Part shown: positions 1-11,629 of the stretch, piece by piece
Position numbering within the stretch: the stretch's first letter is position 1
How the letters are laid out: the number at the start of each line of letters is the position of its first letter
From: Protea cynaroides
Taxonomy: Eukaryota; Streptophyta; Magnoliopsida; Proteales; Proteaceae
DNA: 64,000 nucleotides
Assembly: GCA_028583415.1 (NCBI GenBank)
Contig: CM053270.1
Location: 47,818,663-47,882,662, forward strand
Reading direction: 5' to 3'
Notes under the pieces: model-generated
Database searches by the model: none
Seen by the model: the letters and a program-made list of their open reading frames with translations, nothing else
Told to the model about the DNA's origin: nothing
Translations under genes and position numbers: made by a program

Positions 1-984
1 AGTTTCTGCGACCACAGGGTGTAAGGTCGCAGGGTGGGGTAGCACCTGGGGTCTCAGTTTCTACGACCCCAGGGTGTAGGGTCGCAGGTAGGGTTGGACA
101 TACTACGACCCTACGTGCGACCACACCCTCCCTGGAACTTCCCGAGGGCATGTGGTCGAACATGTGGGTCTCGTGGGGTCGGATATCATGCGACCCTACG
201 TGTGGCCACACGTGTCATGGTCGACCTTTCACTCTTAAGTCCATTCCTTCATGTTTAAATCATTTGGCTTACTATCATGGTCCTTCCTATGATTGTTCTA
301 TGACTTAAAACTATAATTTTATATACTATCCATTGTCCACAATGATTTCCTCCATGGATGGGATGGATGATTTGAGTTTCTCCTAATCCTATCTTCTTCA
401 TGAACTATTCTAGGCTCTTAAATAAATCATGGGAATTAGGTTCATACCTTAGGTTTGCTGAAGATTCAGAGTTTTCTCTGAATTTCCTCCTCCTTAGTCT
501 TCTTCTTCAATTCTCCTTATCTTCTCCTTTTCTTCCTTCTCTTCTCTTTCTCTCTCTTTCAATTAAAGTTCTAAAGGAGTGAAAGAGGCTAAGGGACGTC
601 CTAATTATAGAGGAAAACCCTCCATAATAAGCCCCAATGAGTTTAAGAAAGAACCCCCTTCGGATTAGGAAGGTTTCCTAAATTCGATTTCTAGCTGTTT
701 TCGTGGGGTCGCAGGTGGGGTTGCAGAATCCGTGACCCTACGTTTTTAAAATGTGCTACCCCACGACCAAAATTCATGGGGTTGGACTCTTTTGAGGTGG
801 GGTCGGTCATACCTGTTTAGGCATGCGACCACACACTCATATTTGACTATTTTTGAGTTATATTTCATACCTGGTCTTGTGGTTTCTTTATGCACTTGGT
901 CCACTTGGCTTGACCATGATAGGTAGACTGGTCATGACACAAGAATGTAAGGTTAGACCGGGTTCATGGCATGCGGGTCTTACA
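1..984 (-). mobile_element. 3' LTR of gypsy element A (cut by window edge)
   Basis: This is the 5' portion of a minus-strand LTR. It begins (reading minus) TGTAAGACC at 984 and runs off the window at position 1. It matches the first ~1 kb of the LTR at 18604-20997 nearly base for base, so the two are the LTR pair of element A, whose body is split by element B. Two clusters of GGTCG/CGACC motifs lie at about 1-230 and 700-835. Between them, on the minus strand, lie a TATA-like AT stretch near 595 and a purine-rich leader at about 480-560. The full LTR should be about 2.39 kb; the missing part lies left of the window. Confidence 0.85.
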
Positions 985-1090
985 ACTCCACCACCCTTAA
1001 AAGAAATTTCATCCTCGAAATTTGAACGTACGGATCTTACAACTCCCCCATCCTTAAAATAAATTTTTGTCCTCAAAATTTGAATTTACT
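985..1090 (-). promoter_or_regulatory. Duplicated polypurine tract of element A
   Basis: Just inside the 3' LTR, two copies of a purine-rich tract lie about 55 bp apart. Each is preceded (minus strand) by an AAATTT(C/T)GAGGA(T/C) block. Between them are about 18 bp that match the LTR start (TGTAAGATCCG). The unit duplicated is therefore a PPT plus the first bases of an LTR. Element G has the same arrangement at 35025-35104, while B and J have a single PPT. Confidence 0.7.
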
Positions 1091-3664
1091 TCGGAGTCAA
1101 TAGGTGGGAATTCTGTTTCCGCATTGCATCTTCTTCCTCCCATGCAATCTTCTCCATGTCTTGTCTTCGCCAGGTTACCTTGATATAATAATTATCCTAG
1201 CTTCGGAGATGTTGTACCTTCCAACTAGTGAACTAGGTTGGTACCACTTCAATAGTTAAATTTTCTATCTAATCCAGTGGATCAGTGGTCAATACTTTTG
1301 ATATGGATCTCCAACGTACTTCTTCAATAGAGATACGCGAAATACGTTATGCACACTAGATATGGACAACGGTAATGCTAGTTGATATGCAACTTTTCTA
1401 CGTCTCTCTAAAATTTTATGAGGTCCCAAAACATATATAGGATACAACTCTCCCTTCTTGTTGAATTGTTTTAAAACCATGCATAAGTGATATCTTCAAA
1501 AACACTTTGTCACTTATGACGAACTCAAGGTCTTGGTGTCTCTTTTAACAATCCTGAGCTATCTTAGATCTTTTTCTTTGATCTTGTCTGCCATTCGATA
1601 GGTTTCTTCAATAGATTCAGGTCTTAAATTCTTCATTCTCCGACTTCGTTCCAAAACAAAGGAATTTGACATTTCTACTGTACCATGCTTTATAGGCAAC
1701 ATTTACATGGTATCTTGACAACAAATTCAATTTGTGGTAACTTTTCAACTCAAGCTCCTTGAAATCAATTTCACAAGCTCGAGGCATTTCTCTTAGGATC
1801 TGTATAGTCCGCTCCGATTGTCCATCGGTTTAAGGTAAAATGCGGTACTAAACTTCAACTTTGTCCGCATTGTTTTCTGTAGATTCTCCCAAAACTTCGA
1901 GATAAAGCATGAGCCTCTGGCCGACATTATGCTCTCAGGCATACCATTCAATCTGGTAATATTATACCCATATATCTTAGTTAGCCGCTTCAAAGCAAAC
2001 CAAGGTCGTATAGCAATGGAATGAGCTATCTTCATAAGGCGATCAACAATCACCCAACTGCGTCAATCGATCTGGGAGTCAGTCGCAAATCGGTGACATA
2101 GTTCATTGTAATGCAGTTTCATTTCCAGACTGGCTCTGATGGTTGTTGTAGTAAACCATGTTGGTCTTTGTCTTTCAGCCTTTACTTACTGATAATTCAA
2201 ACACTGGAACATGCACGAAGCCACATTTGTTATCATTCCTCTTTACCAGTACAATCTCTTCAGGTCATGATACATATTGGTACTCCAAGATGTCCTGAAT
2301 ATTGAGTACAATGGGCTCTTATCATTATCCTCTTCATGATATCCGAGTCTTTATCTTGTATCTTATGATCAGCGTTTTTCACTTCAGGTATGCATAATCA
2401 TTCTCTGTATCTCAGGACCTTTTTCGCATCCGAAGTAAGTCAGGGTTAGGTTTTTCTTTCTCTAAATCTCCTTGCGCTGTTCTTATATACAGATCTAACA
2501 AAATTAATACTTTACTTCGTCTATTAAATAAAAAACGATCTTTAATGTTGTGAATGCAAGCGAGGAACTATTGCTCCATAAGTTCTCACTTAACTGGATT
2601 ATCACTAGCTTATATTATATGTTACTATTCTTCCAATCTGAATTTATTGTTGGGAAACATAAGGCAACATTTATACTCGGTCCTCCTTTTGGTTTCATTA
2701 TTCATTTTTGCTCAAAACCTCAGCTACTACATTAGCCTTGCTCGGGTGACACTGAATATCACAGTCTTAATCCTTGAGCAATTCTAACCATTTTCTTATC
2801 CTCATGTTTAACTCTTTCTGATGAAGAGATAAATAAAACTCTTGTGTTCCCATTTAATCTGAAATTCTTCTTTATATAGGTAATGTCTCCATATTTTAAC
2901 AGCATGTACTATTGCTGCTAATTCTAAATCATGAGTGGGATAGTTCTTTTCATGCTCTTTCAGTTATCTTGAAACATATGCAATCGCTTGTTCTCCTTGC
3001 ATAAGCACACATCCTAAACCCAATCCAGACGCATCAGTATATAAGGTAAATGGTTGTCCTGGGATAGAAATAGTTAAGATGGGAGTAGATATCAATCTAG
3101 CTTTAGAGTCTGAAAACACTCTTCACACTTGTCAGTCCAATTAAACTTCTCTCCCTTCCTGGTTAGCTTGGTAAGAGGTATTGCGATCCTAGAGTGGTCC
3201 TCCATGAATCGTCTGTAATAACCAGCTAAACCCAAGAAACTTCTAATCTTCGCAATATTCTTTAGGTGTTTCTCACCATAAGATTACTTCTATCTTAATA
3301 GGGTCCACTTTAATCCCTTTTTATGATGCTACATGATCTAAGAAGATCACTTTGTTTAATCAGGTCTCATATTTCTTGGACTTGGCATAAAGCTTCTCCC
3401 TTCTCAACTGTTGTGAAGCTGATTTAAAATTATTATATGAATTGCTTCATTCTTGGAATAAACCAAAATATCATCTATGAAAATTATGACCGACGTATCC
3501 AACATGTCATGAAACACCCAGTTCATCAGCTCCATAAAAGAAGTAAGGGCATTGGTTAATCCAAATGTCATAATCGGGAACTCATAATGTCCAATCTCGA
3601 TTCTAAAAGCTATCTTCAAGATATCGCTCTCCAAATTCTTCAGCTGATGATATCTTGACTGAAG
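1091..3664 (-). pseudogene. pol: Element A pol, 3' half: RT end, RNase H, integrase, chromodomain-like tail
   Basis: Reading on the minus strand from 3664 down, decayed frames give the end of the RT palm (VIIFIDDILVYSK near 3480, with the catalytic DD), RNase H, the integrase core (about 1793-2053, IVDRLMKIAHSIAIRP type) and the integrase C-terminus (about 1289-1480, LGPHKILERRRKVAYQLALP and VSLLKKYVGDP). The tail at 1100-1250 retains chromodomain-like residues. Stops and frameshifts occur throughout, so no long frame survives. The RT is cut at 3664-3669 by element B and resumes at 15565 (SKxDL... region). Family: Ty3/gypsy chromovirus of Tekay/Del type, from domain order and tail. Confidence 0.85.
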
Positions 3665-3669
3665 ATCAA

Positions 3670-6004
3670 TGTCACACCCCAATTTTGCACTATTCAGAAT
3701 GGTGTGATGAACCACAAATAAACCAACGGTTCAACCATGATCTCAAATAGGCTGTGTCCGTTTTCTTAAACCATACACATCCACAATCATAATCACAGTA
3801 AATAAACAATAGCGGAAGTCTTATATATTAAATGAACTGAGAGTCTAACTGTGATAGATTAAATAAATTATCCAATTAACTCCACAAATACTAAGACATA
3901 AATTAAAATAATTAAATCAATTACATTGTTTGTATAATTTAAACCAAATCTAATCGAAAACATAAGAGTTGTACTAGCATGACGAATAATGTGACTCCAT
4001 CATTACTTCAGCGTCCATCACCGCCACATGTCCATACATCAGAGCATTTATATAATCTTCTACTGTGGTACCTACATCATCACCTAAAAATATTCGACGT
4101 CGAAAGGGTGAGCACACGTCACGGCTCAGTGAGCAAACAAAACAATGCAACAAACATATGCATGCATTCAATTCATATCTTTGGTTTGGTTCATAAGTTT
4201 GCAATGTGCTATAGAAAGGATAGGTGGCCGCCGCACCTCTATACACGAATGTGTGAAATCGCCCAATGGATCAAACACCATTGCCGCCCCCATATGCACC
4301 CACCATGGAATAGAGATAGAGCTAAAGTGCTTAGGACTGCATCGCATCACACTTCCCCTGATGCTCTACCCATACCAATACGTAAGCCCCTGTTGGTGAG
4401 GGCTTGCGAACTGGGCTCGCAACAAACCAATCCTAATGTCAAATAGTGTATCCAAGGCCTCACCCCAGCATCCCACAATACGTCCATAGAGATAGAGTTA
4501 AGGTTTCTCGATAGAGTCAGAGACTACACGGTTTGAGGCCACCTCCCCTGATGCCCTACGACGTAATAGTTCTGCTAAAGTAATGGCGATACGACGATGT
4601 TAGTGGACAAGACTTAAGTAGAGATAAAGCTAGAGTCTGGTGACCAGGATGAACCACAGTGTCACGTCCTCCCCCTGATGCTCCACTCGCATCAAGTACA
4701 CTAACCACACACATACATTCACATGTCTATTCCTAGCATCATCATCATCATCATGTTATAATAAACAAAATTAAATATGCATGAACAGTAATAACAGGAA
4801 TAGTGGATGACATGTGATATGCACATTACAATCATATAAGCATAGAATCATTCATAGTATTGGACTCAATAAACGAAAACAGTTTATTATTAGCCAATTA
4901 GTTTAGGTCTTGTTCCCTCACCTTTGATTGAGTGTAGATCCTCGTTCAAGCTTTATGAATCACTTTTAAATCACTAGAAAGGCCTAACAAGTCGATAGAT
5001 TTTAATTAGAATTAATTTCAATAAATTTAGACTAACTGAAATCGTAGGGTCGCAGGTAGGGTAGCACCTAGGGTAGCAGTTTTATGCGATCCTAGGGTGT
5101 AGGATCGGACGTGGGGTCGGATACCATTCGACCCTACGTGCGACCACACCCTCCCTGGGACTTCCCGAGGGCCTGTGGTCAATCCTGTGGTCTCGTAGGG
5201 TCGGTTATCATTCGACCCTACGTGCGACCATACGTATTCTGAGTCGACCTTTCATTCTAAAGTCCATTCTTTCATGTTTTGATCCTTTGGCTTACTTTCA
5301 TGGTCCATTGTAAGATTGTTCTATGGCTCAAAACTCCAAGTTTTATACTATTCATTGTCCATAATAATTTTTTCCATGGAATCTCTTGGAACTTATCCAT
5401 GGATGGATGATTTAGATTTCTCCTAATCCTATGTTCTTCATAACTCTTCTAGGATCTCTTATTCAGGTAAGGAATTAGGTTCATACCTTTATTCAGAGGT
5501 TTCTCTGAAGTTTCCTTCTGTTCCTTAGTCTTCTTCTTTAAGTTTCCTTCTCTTCTTCTCTTCCTTCTCTTTCTCTTTCTCCCACTTTCAATTAGGATTG
5601 TAAAGGAGTGAAAGAGGCTAAGGGACATCCTATTTATAGAGAAAAATCCTCCATAATAAGTCCCAATGAGTTTAAGAAATATCCCGTTGGAATTAGGAAA
5701 GTTTTCTAATTTCTGGTTTCTTTCTATTATTGTAGGGTTGGACGTAGGGTCGCAGGATCCATTTACCCTTCACTTCTTAGTCATCCGACCCTACGACTAA
5801 AAAGTCATGGGTTGGACTTTTGTTGAGGTGGGGTCGACCCTACCTGTTTAGGCATGCGACCCTACCCTCACATTTGCTGTTTTTTGGGTTAGACTTCATA
5901 CCTGGTCCTGTAGTTTCCTCACGCACTTGGTCCACTTGGCTCAACCATGGTAGGTAGACCTGGTACAAGGTGGTAAGACCGGTTAATTCGATACGGGTCT
6001 TACA
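3670..6004 (-). repeat. 3' LTR of element B
   Basis: Starts (minus) TGTAAGACCC at 6004 and ends GGGTGTGACA at 3670. TATA box TATAAATA at 5631-5638 (minus). CGACC/GGTCG clusters lie at about 5735-5880 (upstream of TATA) and 5040-5250 (in the transcribed leader). A module with AGATAGAGCTA(A/G)AG or close variants occurs three times, near 4314, 4489 and 4626. Confidence 0.92.
3950..4071 (-). pseudogene. LTR exon C copy in B 3' LTR (one premature stop)
   Basis: A 122-nt block after a splice-acceptor-like GATGTAG, in the same frame as the other LTR copies (GTTVEDY at its start) and with the terminal TAG at the same place. The first Cys codon of the CxCxxC motif is followed by TAG, so this copy loses the last seven residues. 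The length is unchanged relative to intact copies at 13510-13631 and 47725-47846. Confidence 0.5.
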
Positions 6005-6055
6005 ACTCCCCCCCTTTTATTAAAAATTTCATCCTCGAAATTTGTACATACCTTC
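6005..6055 (-). promoter_or_regulatory. Polypurine tract of element B
   Basis: Immediately inside the 3' LTR, minus-strand AAAGGGGGGGAGT follows the conserved AAATTTCGAGGATG block. This is the primer site for plus-strand synthesis. It is single, unlike in A and G. Confidence 0.75.
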
Positions 6056-7662
6056 CTAGTTGAAAAGGTGGGGATATAGCTTTCGCATAGCATTTTCTTC
6101 TTCCCATGTGATCTCTTCTATATCTCGGCTTCTCCAGGTAACCTTAACATAGTAGATGTCATGGTTGCATAGTTGTTGAACCTTTCTACTAGTGATTTCA
6201 GTTGGTGCTACTTCGAATGTCAAATCATCAGTTAGATCTGGTGGATCCGTTGTCAAAACGTGCATTGGATCTCTGACGTATTTCTTTAATAATGAGATAT
6301 GAAATACATCATGCACACTTGACATAGATGGTGGTAGTGCTAACTGATAAGCCACTTTTCCACGTTTGGCTAAAATCTCGTATGGCCCAATATATCTCGG
6401 ACTTAGCTTCCCTTTATGTTCGAATCGTTTTAAACCCCGCATAGGTGATACCTCCAACAATACCTTATCACCTACGACAAACTCAAGGTCTCTGCGTCGA
6501 GTATCTACATACTATTTCTGACGATTATGAGCTGTTCTAACTCTTTCCTTGATGATGTCGACTACTCGACAAGTCTCTTTAACAAATTTTGATCCAACGA
6601 TGCTACGTTCTCCAACTTCATTCCAAAACAGAGGAGTTCGACACTTTCTACCATACAGTGCTTCATAGGGTGACATCTGTATAGTAGCCTGATAGCTGTT
6701 GTTATAGGCGAACTCGATCAATGGTAGTTTCTCATCCCATGATCCTTTAAAATCGATTACACAGGCTCGAAGCATGTCTTCTAAAATCTGATGGTACGCT
6801 CCGACTGTTCGTCTGTCTGAGGATCGAATGCAGTACTGAACTTCAACATTGTACCCATAGCCTTTTGCAATCCTTCCCAAAACTTTGAAGTAAAGCGTGG
6901 GTCTCTATTGGACACAATGCTTTCAGGTACACCATGTAATCTGACAATGTTATCCACATATAGCTTGGCTAACCTCTCCAGGGTATACTGTGATCGTATA
7001 GCTATAAAATGAGCTGTCTTAGTCAGATGATCTACAATCACCCAGACCATGTCAACTACTCGAGGAGTCAATGGTAACCCGGTGACGAAATCCATAATGA
7101 TGTAGTCCCATTTCCATGCTGGTTCTGGTAGCGGTTGCAATAATCCTACAGGTCTTTGCCGTTCAGCCTTCACCCTCTAACAATTTAGGCATTGAGACAT
7201 GAATTTAGCTACATCTGCTTTCATTCCTCTCCACCAATATAATTTCTTCAAATCATGATACATCTTTGTACTTCCAGGATGTATCGAATATGCGGTGGTG
7301 TGAGCTTCCTTCATTAGTCGGTGTCTGATGTTCGAATTTTCTATTTCAGGAACACATACTCTTCCTTTGTACATCAGTACCTTTTCATCGTCCAAGGTGA
7401 ACTCAGGAGTCGTCCTACCTTTTTCGATGTCTTCTTGTACCATTCTCAGATAAGGGTCTGATTTAATAGCTGCTTTCACTTCACCCATTATATCAGGTAC
7501 AATCTTCAACGTTGCGAACATATTTGAAAACCGATGAATAAACCCTTGGTTGGTTGATTCACCCGGTGCATCTATTACGAACTGTTCATTACCATAATTG
7601 AATACTTTCCCTGTAGCACACATTGCTGCAGTCGTGTTAACTCCTCCTTGTGATTTTATCAT
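6056..7662 (-). pseudogene. pol: Element B integrase with chromodomain-like tail
   Basis: On the minus strand the HHCC zinc finger lies in 7177-7300 (H...H in EAHTTAYSIHPGST, then CLNC). The DDE core follows at 6781-7173 (MDFVTGLP, then VSNRDPRFTSKFW, then an E in QSERTI), then the GPY/F module (6380-6460, SPRYIGPYEILAKRGKVAYQ). The tail at 6056-6160 (VKVTWRSRDIEEITWEEENAM...YPHLF) is the group-II chromodomain-like end of Tekay/Del elements, thought to guide integration to heterochromatin. Stops and frame changes near 7175, 6880-6780 and 6512-6460 break the gene into four frames. Confidence 0.88.
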
Positions 7663-8700
7663 TGTTTTTCTGCTTAGCGCATCAGCAACTACATTATCCT
7701 TTCCTGGATGATACTAGATATCGCAATCATAGTCCTTTAATAATTCCAACCATCTTTTTTGTCTCATGTTCAACTCCTTCTGATTTAAAAGATAAGTGAG
7801 ACTCTTATGATCTGATTTAATCTGAAATTTCTCTCCGTACAAGTAATGTCTCCATATCTTGACAGCATGTACTACTGCCGCCACTAATTCCAAGTCATGA
7901 GTGGGATAGTTCTTCTCATGTGTCTTCAGTTGTCTTGAAGCATACGCAATTACTTATTCTCCTTGCATAAGTAGACATCCTAAACCCAATCCAGACGCAT
8001 CAGTGTACAAGATAAATGGCTGTCCTGGAATAGGAATAGTCAAGATCGGAGCAGATATCAATCTAGCCTTCAATTTTTGGAAATTTTTATCACATTTATC
8101 AGTCCAAACAAACTTTTCTCCTTTCTTAGTCAAACTGGTGAGAGGTAAACATGGCCTAAGAAAACGACCTCATTTAACCAAAACTCACACTTTGTAAATT
8201 TGGCGTAAAGCTTCTCTTTTCTTAGTCGCTGCAGAGCGGCTCTTAGATTCATGACATGAGTTTCCTTGTCCTTGGAGTAGACCAATATATCATCAATAAA
8301 CACTATGACTGACGTATCCAACATATCATGGAATACCCGATTCATGAGTTCCATAAAAGTTACGGGTGCGTTAGTCAATCCAAAAGACATGACTAAAAAT
8401 TCATAATGTCCATATCTTGTTCTGAATGCTGTCTTTGGAATATCACCATCCTTAATCTTCAACTGATGGTATCCTGACCGAAGATCGATCTTGGAGAACA
8501 CTTTGGCACCTTGCAACTGATCGAACAGGTCATCGATCCGAGGCAATGGGTATCGATTCTTAATTGTCAGCTTATTCAATTCTTGGTAGTCTATACACAG
8601 TCGAACGCTACTGTCTTTCTTCTTTACAAAAAATACTAGTGCTCCCCACGGTGATAAGCTAGGTCTGAAGTAACCCTTGTCCAGTAATTCTTATAATTGT
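7663..8700 (-). pseudogene. pol: Element B RT and RNase H with internal deletion
   Basis: The RT frame at 8130-8579 contains KIDLRSGYHQLKIK (first catalytic Asp) and VIVFIDDILVYSKD (catalytic DD). After FLGHV, at about 8145, the sequence jumps to the stretch just before the RNase H. Compared with 32337-33398, roughly 45 or more codons of the thumb/connection are missing (the SFLGLAGYYRRF segment). RNase H at 7670-8140 is broken by stops, for example at the usual GEQVIAYAS site near 7965. With the thumb gone, this RT cannot be functional. Confidence 0.85.
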
Positions 8701-9400
8701 ACTTTTAATTCCTTCAATTCAGTAGGGGCCATTCTATAGGGTGCTTTAGATACTGGTGCGCTCCGGGTATCAGATCTATAACAAACTCTGTCGCTCGGTC
8801 GGGTGGTAGTCCTGGTAGATCTTCAAGAAATACATCTGGAAAGTCACGCACAACATCAATATTCTCCATTTGTGGTGCTTCCTTGGTGAGGTCGACCACT
8901 GATACAAGATACCCAACTCCTCCTTTCTCTAGGCATTTTCTAGCCTTTAATGCAAAGAGGAAGAGTTTCCGTTTACGGAGAAGTTTGGTTCCCGTAAAAC
9001 TAAACTCTGCTCTTTCCTTGTCTTTAAATGTTAGTTTTTTTTCTGCACATAATAGGTTTACAGAATACCGAGCTAACCAGTCCATTCCTAAGATGACGTC
9101 AAAGTCTGCCATCTTAAGTTGAATCAAGGTTGCATCCCAAGTCTTCTCGTCAATAAGAACTGGACATGGTCCATAACCTTTTTCTAATTCCACTTCTAAT
9201 CCCATCGGCGATCGTACAAGTAATTTGTAGTCTAAAGATTTAAGGGGTAGATTCAGCTTCTTTCCAAATGACACAGATATAAATGAATGAGTAACTCCAG
9301 AATCAAAGAGTACTCTAGCGGGTATGCCATTAATAGGTACGATACCTATGATTTGTTTTAGTTTTAGTCTACATGCTCACACAATGTAACACAAATGAAA
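8701..9400 (-). pseudogene. pol: Element B aspartic protease and PR-RT linker
   Basis: Minus-strand frame 8714-9274 and its upstream extension: the D-S-G protease site lies just upstream, near 9300 (VLFDSGVTHSF in frame). It is followed by MADFDVILGMDWLARY (the flap-region hallmark of gypsy proteases), then KLFLFALKARKCLEKGGVGYLVSVVD and the DVFLEDLPGLPPDRATEFVIDL linker. The end is frameshifted around 8740, where the others read VSKAPYRMAPTELKEL. Confidence 0.83.
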
Positions 9401-10680
9401 GGTTCAGGTCATACCTGTGACCACATCAGGCGATGCGGCAGCCTCCTCAGATGTAACAACATAAACCTTTCCTTGCTGTAGCTGCTTTCTGGGTTTAGGA
9501 CACTCCCTTGAATAATGTCCTACTTGGTTGCAGTTAAAGCATTTTACTCCTTCATTGTTTTGCTTTTGTTGCGGTTGAGCTGCTGGAGTAGTCTTGGCTA
9601 CAGCATTAAAGCTTGAGTACGGAAGGGTTTCAATGTCCTTGTATTCCCTCCGTTGTATGAATTTCCGTTTGGCCTTTTTATACCCCTATTTTGAGCAAGG
9701 TAGCTCTCCTTCTGGCTCGACTCTATTACTCGAGCAATTTGTACTGCTTCGTTGTAAACCTTCTTTTCCAATCTCAGAACATGCTCACGGATTCTTCCCC
9801 TGAGTCCCATGATGAACCTTCGGGTCTTTGTGTTTTCTTCCTGCATGCTGGTGGGCGCAAAGAAAAACAGCTCCTCATAACGCTATTGGTATGCATCCAC
9901 AGTCATCTGGCCCTGATATAAACTCAGGAACTCTCTTTCCATAGAATCTCTAAAACTTCTAAGGAAATACTTCTCAAAGAATGCCTCTTTATATATAACC
10001 CTGGTCAATTGGGTGTGCTTTGTTAACAGATAAGTCCGTGTGGACTTCCACCAATGGTGTGCATCGCCTTTCAGCATGAAGGTTGCACACAACACTTTCT
10101 CCTCCTCATTCACTGTCATCATCGTAAAATTTCTTTCCATTTCATCAATCCAGTGTGCTGGCCACAAAGGATCTGCTAGCTTTCCATTATATTCCTTGGG
10201 CTTCATCTTCAGAAAACGCTCAATTAGTCGGGAGTGGTTCAGCTGATACGGAGCATAGGCCCCATACATATGTGGTTGGTACTGGTAACTGCCTTGAGCT
10301 ACCTCAGGATTCTGTACTTGAGCCGACATGACTGGTGTTTGAGGTGCGTGGGGTACTATGTTGCTTCGCCCTGGTACTGTGCTAGCCTGCCCTGCTGGCA
10401 TAGGTGTCGTATGTGCAGCTAGAAAAGCTATGCCTATAGCAGCCTGTATATTGGCTTGTACCTGCTGTATTTGCTGCAGTTATTGTGCCAAGTTCATTAC
10501 TGCTGTAGCCAGATCTGTAGGTGGGGCTGGCAAGTTTGTAGGATTTGCCTGGCCACTAGTCACTGGCGGTGCCATATTCAGATTCTCTTGTGCTTCATGA
10601 TTTACATGACTGTCTTCCTCTATAGGTGGTGGTGGTGGAATTGGGTTACGGCCTCGTCTAGTCACCCTTCGCCCAGCCAT
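9401..10680 (-). pseudogene. gag: Element B gag
   Basis: Start ATG at 10680 (minus; MAGRRVTRRGRN), chosen because the same MAGRR start is found in D at 40342. A proline-rich, low-complexity N-terminus leads to a PPTDLATAVMNLAQ segment, then the retrotransposon gag core (9883-10230: FLKMKPKEYNGKLADPLWPAHWIDEMER, KGDAHHWWKS, FFEKYFLRSFRDSMEREFLSL). The CCHC knuckle is at about 9505-9548 (CFNCNQVGHYSRECP). Two in-frame stops (near 10481 and 9882) and a frameshift near 9598 disable it. The protein would form the particle and bind RNA. Confidence 0.87.
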
Positions 10681-10825
10681 TTCCTGTTCTGGTGGTGGTA
10701 GTGTCTGAAAACAATCATAGCACATGTGAGGCAATCAATATAAGTTGTTCTCAAGTCAAAAATCCAACTAATCAATATAAATTTTCAATTTTTCAGATCA
10801 TTCTGACAAAATACTGTATTTTTCA

Positions 10826-11031
10826 TCGTAGGGTCGATGGTAGGGTAAGTCCTTATGCGACCCTAATAAACCTTGTCAGCTTACCGAGAGCCTAGGGTCG
10901 ATTGTAGGGTCGGTATATGTCCGACCCTAGGTCCAACCCATGGTTCTTTATCAGAACACCGAGAGCCTAGGGTCAATGGTAGGGTTTGACGTAGGGTCGC
11001 ACATTTTGGTCGAATTCTGCGACCCTACGAT
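10826..11031 (+). promoter_or_regulatory. GGTCG/CGACC motif cluster upstream of the antisense gene in B
   Basis: Repeated GTAGGGTCG and CGACCCTA(C/G) units in both orientations. A spacer CTTACCGAGAGCCTAGGGTC resembles the LTR spacer CTTCCCGAGGGC(C/A)TGTGGTC (5160-5180, 14720-14740). The cluster sits about 600-800 nt upstream of the antisense start codon and ~155 nt upstream of its 5'UTR intron, so it is placed as a promoter. I infer regulatory function from position and similarity only. Confidence 0.5.
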
Positions 11032-11629
11032 CCAAAATTAGGTTTTTATGCCCGATTTTAGATTCATTTCCCATTCCTTCTCTTTTCTTCCAACTCGACT
11101 CGTTTCCCTGAGTTGCTATAGTATCGACCCCTAGTGTTTGGTGATCTTTCCTTCCGTTCGTGACTTCCACTCCTTTTCTTCAGGTAGAATCTCTACTGTT
11201 TCACATTTTTAAACTCTCCAAACTAGGTTTTTCGCCCATTACATCGTTTTCTTCAAATTAAACTTTTTCCAACTGTAAAAAATTTAATTTTTATTAGGGG
11301 CTTTTTCTATTGGTCACCCAATGGACGAAAGCCCTCAAAAATATTTGAGTTTCATCGGTTGGTTATCGAGAAACTTGAGTTTTTTTATTTTTGACCTAAT
11401 TTTTGAGATTTTCGAATTTATTGAAATTTCATCAAATTCGATCTTTCTAGATTAAATTTTCAACTGTATGAGCTTTGCAAGATGGTTTGGAACCTATGTA
11501 AGTCCTCCTGCCCAGTTGTTTGGGTGAAAAGTGAGGCTTTTGGCCAAATCATGCCGTTATAATGCCGAAATTTTGAGTTTTTTGCCATTACTAGTATCTT
11601 ATTTGTTTTTCTGTGTCTTGACAGATAGT